Assembly: GCA_017502425.1 (NCBI GenBank) | Contig: JAFVVB010000225.1 | Coordinates: 1 to 10,986, forward strand | DNA: 10,986 nt | Direction of reading: 5' to 3' | Origin: Ruminococcus sp. | GTDB taxonomy: Bacteria > Bacillota > Clostridia > Oscillospirales > Acutalibacteraceae | In this document: positions 7,082-10,986 of the stretch, one piece after another | How the letters are laid out: every line of letters begins with the position of its first letter | Numbering within the stretch: the stretch's first letter is position 1 | Position numbers and translations under genes: made by a program | Notes under the pieces: generated by a model | Seen by the model: only the letters and a program-made list of their open reading frames with translations | Database searches by the model: none | What the model was told of the DNA's origin: nothing

Positions 7082-7117
7082 TGAATAAAAACAAACGCGC
7101 CCTCCAAAGAGGACGCG
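7082..7117 (-). terminator. Leader terminator (expression platform of the B12 riboswitch)
   Basis: On the minus strand a 9-bp stem (7117-7109 with 7104-7096, one G-T pair, 4-base loop, strongly GC) is followed by a T-rich tract at 7095-7082. It lies between the aptamer and the lipoprotein ATG, about 35 bases before that start, so it acts within the leader rather than at a gene end. Its 5' arm contains GTCCTC. This can instead pair with GAGGAC at 7185-7180, giving a candidate antiterminator. The expected logic is terminator formation when cobalamin is bound. Confidence 0.82.
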
Positions 7118-7141
7118 ATTATCAACATATCTGTATAAATT

Positions 7142-7156
7142 TTCAGCACCGCTGAA
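7142..7156 (-). other. Short hairpin between aptamer and terminator
   Basis: A perfect 6-bp inverted repeat (TTCAGC and GCTGAA) with a 3-base loop lies between the possible antiterminator strand (7180-7185) and the leader terminator. It could bring the two pairing strands together in the read-through form. There is no T-run, so it is not a terminator by itself. Confidence 0.4.
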
Positions 7157-7210
7157 TATAGATATATAAACTGCACCTTGTCCTCCGTTGCCCGAAAACG
7201 GTTTGCATCT

Positions 7211-7349
7211 CACAAAATGCCGAGCATTCCGACTCATCAGAAAACCTGAAACACGGTAATGGCTGTTGCGGTGGATTCTCACCACGCTTTCCTCGACCTT
7301 GAACACACAGCAACGCTGTTATTCAAGTGTGCACTCGCACCAGATTGTG
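7211..7349 (-). ncRNA. Cobalamin (vitamin B12) riboswitch aptamer
   Basis: On the minus strand the leader contains the cobalamin core elements in order: GGTGC (7341-7337), GGAAagcGTGGTGAGAATCC followed by ACCGCAAC (B12-box-like, within about 7292-7265), and AGTCGGAATGC (7233-7223). The ends close on themselves. CACAA (7349-7345) pairs with TTGTG (7215-7211) as a P1 stem. TGC-GAG (7339-7334) pairs with CTC-G-GCA (7224-7218) with one bulged G as P2. An internal arm CTTGAA...ACAGC / GCTGT...TTCAAG forms between about 7327 and 7297. The aptamer starts about 17 bases after the predicted transcript start and is followed by a P13-like hairpin (7185-7201) and a terminator. It should repress the downstream lipoprotein and S-component genes when B12 is abundant. 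Whether it prefers adenosyl- or methyl/hydroxocobalamin cannot be told by eye. Confidence 0.87.
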
Positions 7350-7372
7350 TCTATTCTATTGTGAACACGCTC

Positions 7373-7401
7373 ATTATACTGCCTCAAAAAAACAATGTCA
7401 A
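7373..7401 (-). promoter_or_regulatory. Perfect consensus sigma-A promoter of the B12 uptake module
   Basis: The minus strand has TTGACA (7401-7396), exactly 17 bases, then TATAAT (7378-7373). Transcription should begin near 7366, a short distance before the riboswitch. A full-consensus promoter fits a system where initiation is constitutive and control happens in the leader. It begins only about 37 bases after the stop of the dockerin gene. Confidence 0.88.
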
Positions 7402-7438
7402 GAACAAACCCTCACATCTAATCGTATACTAAGATATT

Positions 7439-8194
7439 CTACATTTCCTTAATCATCCCAGCTACGAACCGCTGAATAATTGTTGCATCAATTATTGATA
7501 TAATCGAATCTTTATCGACATCTGCTAAATAAAAATTTTCTTCAGAAATCCAGTTAAGCTGTGCAAGGTGGCGTTGAATAGTCGTTGCATCCATAACGTT
7601 TACAACTCCATCTACATTCGAATCACCTATATCGTAGTGATTATGGTCATCTCTCAGACACTCGTTTACATTTCCGTTTTTAGTGACACCATAGCAACCG
7701 TTACCATAGTAATAATACCACTCGCCCTGTAACTGATAACGAGAGCTTATAATTAGCACATTAGGGTCAACAACATAAATCATCTCATTAAAGCTCTCTA
7801 AACCATCCGGATAAAGCGCGCTTTCTCCTGCATCATAATATTCAAGCTGTATATTCACTGTGGAGACCGTCGGATTGTATCCGTTGCTCCAAAAGCCTAA
7901 AGTGAAATCCACATCTACATCAACATAATAAACATCCTCGTCATCGGACCTTTCTGCTTCAATTATGCGCTCGTCATTATTAGATATAGCATAAAAAAGT
8001 ATTGATGCATTATCGGTATGCCAACTGGAGGCATAACCCCCCTCTTTTTTTGGAATTCCGTTTGAGCCATCAGGTACTAAAAAATAATATCTATTATTCA
8101 CATTTTTATCTCCATTAGTACTAACAGCCATAGCCGTATTAAAACAACTAAAAATGAGCACTAACGTCACCATAATACTTAATATTTTTTTCAC
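7439..8194 (-). CDS. Secreted dockerin-domain protein of unknown function
   Basis: The 251-residue protein has a Sec signal peptide (MKKILSIMVTLVLIFSCF..., likely cut after AMA at 23). A middle region of about 165 residues is rich in Tyr, Asp and Asn. It ends in a type I dockerin with two calcium loops: D191-N193-D195...D202 and D225-D227-D229...D236, each followed by an ATxIQR helix. Both loops keep the same AT residues after the last Asp, as in dockerins that can dock in two orientations. No glycosidase signature is visible. The middle region (MIYVVDPN..., GEWYYYYGNGCYGV) resembles modules I recall from other ruminococcal dockerin proteins and may bind carbohydrate, but this is an impression. 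Translation starts at GTG 8194; a stop lies three codons upstream and the ribosome site is weak. It is likely bound to a cell-surface scaffoldin through cohesin. Confidence 0.87.
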   Translation of the reverse strand: MKKILSIMVTLVLIFSCFNTAMAVSTNGDKNVNNRYYFLVPDGSNGIPKKEGGYASSWHTDNASILFYAISNNDERIIEAERSDDEDVYYVDVDVDFTLGFWSNGYNPTVSTVNIQLEYYDAGESALYPDGLESFNEMIYVVDPNVLIISSRYQLQGEWYYYYGNGCYGVTKNGNVNECLRDDHNHYDIGDSNVDGVVNVMDATTIQRHLAQLNWISEENFYLADVDKDSIISIIDATIIQRFVAGMIKEM

Positions 8195-8231
8195 TATAAA
8201 TCACTATCTTACAACTAATGTATTTATAAAT

Positions 8232-8260
8232 ATTATATATATCGATAAGTTTTATGTCAA
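8232..8260 (-). promoter_or_regulatory. Perfect consensus sigma-A promoter of the dockerin gene
   Basis: TTGACA (8260-8255), a 17-base AT-rich spacer, and TATAAT (8237-8232) lie on the minus strand. The start should be near 8225, giving a short leader of about 30 bases before GTG 8194. The leader has no strong ribosome site, so initiation of transcription looks strong while translation may be modest. The promoter sits directly after the PFOR terminator. Confidence 0.85.
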
Positions 8261-8278
8261 TGTAATATACACAAAACC

Positions 8279-8310
8279 AAAGGCGGTGCACCATAAGGTA
8301 CACCGCCTTT
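8279..8310 (-). terminator. Intrinsic terminator after the PFOR gene
   Basis: A 14-base arm (8279-8292) pairs with 8297-8310 with a single internal mismatch and a 4-base loop. On the minus strand the stem ends in TTT and is followed by GG and TTTT. It begins 27 bases after the PFOR stop codon. The T-run is interrupted, so termination may be incomplete, but the stem is long and GC-rich. Confidence 0.82.
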
Positions 8311-8337
8311 ATTAAAGCATATTAACTTTAATATAGA

Positions 8338-10986
8338 TTATTCTTTACCTGCACGCTTAGCGAGTGCTTCGTATCTCTTCATAGCTGTTTCTTCAGCCTT
8401 TTCGAACAGTTCGTTAGCACGCTCTGGGAATGAACGTGTGAGTGAGCTGTAACGAGCCTCGTTTAAGATAAAGTCACGGTAAGAAGCTGATGGAGCCTTA
8501 GAATCTAAGATGAATGGATTCTTGCCCTGTGCTACGAGGTCTGGGTTATAACGGAAGTTATTCCAGTAACCGCAAGCGATAGCTCTCTCCATCTCTTTCT
8601 GACAGTTAATCATACCACCCTTGATAGAGTGCATCTCACATGGAGCGTAAGCGATGATGATAGATGGACCCTTGTAAGCTTCAGCTTCTCTGATAGCCTT
8701 GAGAGTCTGGTTCATGTCAGCGCCCATAGCGATCTGAGCTACGTAGATGTAACCGTAAGACATAGCGATGTCAGCGAGTGACTTCTTCTGGATAGCCTTA
8801 CCAGCAGCAGCAAACTGTGCAACCTGACCGATGTTAGAAGCCTTTGAAGCCTGACCACCAGTGTTAGAGTAAACCTCAGTATCGAATACCATGATGTTTA
8901 CGTCTTCGCCAGTTGCTAATACGTGGTCAACACCGCCGAAGCCGATGTCGTATGCCCAACCGTCGCCACCGAAGATCCAAACTGACTTCTTAGATAAGAA
9001 CTCTTTTGAATCGTAGATAGCCTTGCAGTGGTCGCACTCATCTTTAACAGCCTCAAGCTGTACAACTAAAGCCTTAGTAGCCTTAGCGTTAGCGTCGCCG
9101 TCGTCTACTGTATCGAGGTAAGCCTGAGCAGCTGCCTTGAGTTCTTCTGAAGCCTTATCAGCTGTGAGGATTTCCTTAACCTGCTCGATAAGTCTGTCAC
9201 GAACAGCCTTCTGACCGAGGTACATACCTAAACCGTGCTCAGCGTTATCTTCAAACAGTGAGTTAGCCCATGCAGGACCAAAACCGTCTTTGTTTGTTGT
9301 ATATGGTGATGTAGCAGCAGGACCACCCCAGATAGATGAACAACCTGTTGCGTTAGAAACGTACATTCTGTCACCGAATAACTGAGTGATGAGTCTAGCG
9401 TATGATGTTTCAGCACAACCTGCACATGAGCCTGAGAACTCTAAGAGTGGCTGTTTGTACTGTGATGAAATTACGTTGATGTTAGCTGTTGTTTCTTCTT
9501 TCTCAGTAACATTAGCTACACAGTAATCGAATACTGCCTGCTCAGCATCCTGAGACTCTCTAGGAACCATAGTGAGTGAGTTTGTAGGACAAACACCGAT
9601 ACAAACGCCACAACCCATACAGTCAAATGGAGAAACAGCGAGAGTGTACTTATAGTCAGTCTTAACGATTGGCTTCTCGCATGTTCTTAAGTTTTCAGGA
9701 GCGTTAGCGATTTCTTCTTCGTTTAATGCGAATGGACGGATAGTAGCGTGTGGACATACGAATGCACACTTATTACATTTAGCACATGTAGCCTCGTTCC
9801 ACTGTGGAACCATAACAGCAACACCGCGCTTCTCGTATGCAGAAGCACCCTGCTCAAATGTACCGTCAGCATGATCCATAAATGCTGATACTGGGAGTGA
9901 GTCACCCTCCATTTTACCAACTGGGAGCATGATGTTATCTACCATCTTAACGAGCTTCTCTTTGCCTTTAGATTTAACAACTTCTGCATCATCAGTAGCG
10001 TTAGCCCAAGAGCTAGGAACGTCAATCTTAGTGAATGCTGATACACCAGCGTCGATAGCTTTGTGGTTCATATCAACGATGTCCTGACCCTTCTTGAGGT
10101 AAGACTTAGTAGCAGCGTCCTTCATGTACTGAACAGCCTCGTCAATTGGCATAACCTTAGCAAGTGCAAAGAAAGCAGCCTGAAGGATAGTGTTAGTACG
10201 CTTACCCATACCGATTTCAACAGCAAGGTCAATAGCGTTAACTGTGTAAAGCTGAATATCATTCTCAGCGATATATTTCTTAGTAGCAGCGTCTAAGTGC
10301 TCGTTGAGTTCGTCAGCATTCCACTGGCAGTTGATCAAGTATACACCGCCAGGTTTAACGTCCTGAACCATCTTATAACCCTTTAATACGTATGATGGGT
10401 TATGACAAGCAACGAAGTCAGCCTTATTGATGTAGTATGGGCTCTTGATTGGGCTGTCACCGAATCTTAAGTGAGAGATAGTGATACCGCCTGTTTTCTT
10501 TGAGTCATACTGGAAGTAAGCCTGAACGTATTTATCAGTGTGGTCACCGATGATTTTGATAGAGTTCTTGTTAGCACCAACAGTACCGTCACCGCCAAGA
10601 CCCCAGAATTTACACTCGATAGTGCCTTCTGCAGCTGTGTTTGGTGATGGTTTTTCAGCGAGTGAGAGCTCTGTAACGTCATCGACGATACCGAGAGTGA
10701 ACTGAGCTTTAGGAGCGTCTTTAGCGAGTTCTTCGTATACTGCGAAGATTGATGATGGTGGTGTGTCTTTAGAACCAAGACCGTATCTACCGCCAACAAC
10801 AGTTGCCTGTCTGCCCATTTTAGCAAGAGCAGCAACAACATCGAGGTAAAGTGGCTCGCCGAGTGCACCAGGCTCTTTTGTTCTGTCAAGTACTGCGATT
10901 TTCTTAGCAGTAGCAGGAATAGCCTCTACGAGTTTCTCAGCTGAGAATGGTCTGTAAAGTCTTACCTTGATAAGACCAACCTTCTC
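8338..10986 (-). CDS. nifJ: Pyruvate:ferredoxin (flavodoxin) oxidoreductase, partial, C-terminal 882 residues
   Basis: This enzyme oxidises pyruvate and CoA to acetyl-CoA and CO2 in the cytoplasm and reduces ferredoxin. The frame is open to the window edge and ends at TAA 8338-8340. Full PFORs are near 1170-1190 residues, so roughly 300 N-terminal residues lie outside. Visible in order (numbering from the edge) are VRLYRPFS...VLDRTKEPGALGEPLY, closing domain II, and the gamma-type domain with SHLRFGDSPI. Then come two ferredoxin motifs C401/404/407/411 and C456/459/462/466, and C521/C524 with C783 as ligands of the proximal cluster. The thiamine diphosphate site GDGWAYDIG (674-682) is followed by YSNTGGQASKAS. 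All key residues are present. The ATG at 10818 is internal. PFOR is central to fermentation in strict anaerobes and is probably highly expressed. Confidence 0.97.
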   Translation of the reverse strand, partial: EKVGLIKVRLYRPFSAEKLVEAIPATAKKIAVLDRTKEPGALGEPLYLDVVAALAKMGRQATVVGGRYGLGSKDTPPSSIFAVYEELAKDAPKAQFTLGIVDDVTELSLAEKPSPNTAAEGTIECKFWGLGGDGTVGANKNSIKIIGDHTDKYVQAYFQYDSKKTGGITISHLRFGDSPIKSPYYINKADFVACHNPSYVLKGYKMVQDVKPGGVYLINCQWNADELNEHLDAATKKYIAENDIQLYTVNAIDLAVEIGMGKRTNTILQAAFFALAKVMPIDEAVQYMKDAATKSYLKKGQDIVDMNHKAIDAGVSAFTKIDVPSSWANATDDAEVVKSKGKEKLVKMVDNIMLPVGKMEGDSLPVSAFMDHADGTFEQGASAYEKRGVAVMVPQWNEATCAKCNKCAFVCPHATIRPFALNEEEIANAPENLRTCEKPIVKTDYKYTLAVSPFDCMGCGVCIGVCPTNSLTMVPRESQDAEQAVFDYCVANVTEKEETTANINVISSQYKQPLLEFSGSCAGCAETSYARLITQLFGDRMYVSNATGCSSIWGGPAATSPYTTNKDGFGPAWANSLFEDNAEHGLGMYLGQKAVRDRLIEQVKEILTADKASEELKAAAQAYLDTVDDGDANAKATKALVVQLEAVKDECDHCKAIYDSKEFLSKKSVWIFGGDGWAYDIGFGGVDHVLATGEDVNIMVFDTEVYSNTGGQASKASNIGQVAQFAAAGKAIQKKSLADIAMSYGYIYVAQIAMGADMNQTLKAIREAEAYKGPSIIIAYAPCEMHSIKGGMINCQKEMERAIACGYWNNFRYNPDLVAQGKNPFILDSKAPSASYRDFILNEARYSSLTRSFPERANELFEKAEETAMKRYEALAKRAGKE

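Noticed and set aside
7047..7094. Longer N-terminus for the lipoprotein (ATG 7094 or 7064)
   Set aside because: Neither start has a ribosome site. The upstream codons lie in the leader, starting next to the terminator T-tract, and would spoil the lipoprotein signal.
7061..7306. Minus-strand open frame of 81 codons across the leader region
   Set aside because: It overlaps the cobalamin aptamer and leader terminator. The base pairing explains the sequence, and the frame has no supporting ribosome site or family-like protein.
10816..10818. ATG 10818 as the start of the oxidoreductase
   Set aside because: The same frame stays open to the window edge and encodes conserved PFOR residues (VRLYRPFS, VLDRTKEPGALGEPLY), so the gene begins outside the window.
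8338..10986. Long overlapping open frames on both strands inside the oxidoreductase gene
   Set aside because: They are by-products of biased codon use in a conserved gene. Their translations are low-complexity and have no ribosome sites.

Overview
The window looks like chromosomal DNA from a low-GC, strictly anaerobic Gram-positive gut bacterium of the Clostridia, most likely a Ruminococcus or [Eubacterium] siraeum-type member of the Oscillospiraceae. The reasons are a secreted protein ending in a ruminococcal-style dockerin (two loops of the D-x-N/D-x-D...DATxIQR type), a pyruvate:ferredoxin oxidoreductase, consensus sigma-A promoters, AG-rich ribosome binding sites and an ECF-type vitamin uptake component. 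The genus is an inference from protein style only. Every gene that can be supported lies on the minus strand, so transcription runs from high to low coordinates.

Reading in the direction of transcription, 10986-8338 is the C-terminal three quarters of pyruvate:ferredoxin oxidoreductase (nifJ/por), cut by the window edge and closed by a hairpin terminator (8279-8310). A perfect consensus promoter (8232-8260) then drives a 251-residue exported dockerin protein (8194-7439), probably a cellulosome- or amylosome-like component.

Next comes a self-contained vitamin B12 module. It has a perfect consensus promoter (7373-7401), a cobalamin riboswitch (7211-7349) and an intrinsic terminator in the leader (7082-7117). 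These are followed by a lipoprotein with a DUF4430/transcobalamin-like domain (7046-6567) and an ECF transporter S component (6567-6031), joined by a TAATG stop/start overlap and closed by a strong terminator (5998-6027). The inferred job is capture and import of cobalamin or a corrinoid precursor, switched off when B12 is plentiful. The shared ECF ATPases and EcfT are not in the window.

From a good promoter at 5876-5904, a tightly packed operon runs off the low-coordinate edge. It holds two GT4 glycosyltransferases, a third divergent GT-B glycosyltransferase, a membrane acyltransferase of the AT3 family, a radical SAM/SPASM enzyme, and the first 79 residues of a hexapeptide-repeat acyltransferase. 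The gaps are 10-25 bp. This looks like part of a surface polysaccharide (capsule/EPS or wall glycan) locus in which the glycan is acylated and may also be altered by radical chemistry. The radical SAM member is the least predictable part. No RNA genes other than the riboswitch, no insertion sequences, no CRISPR arrays and no convincing plus-strand genes were seen.
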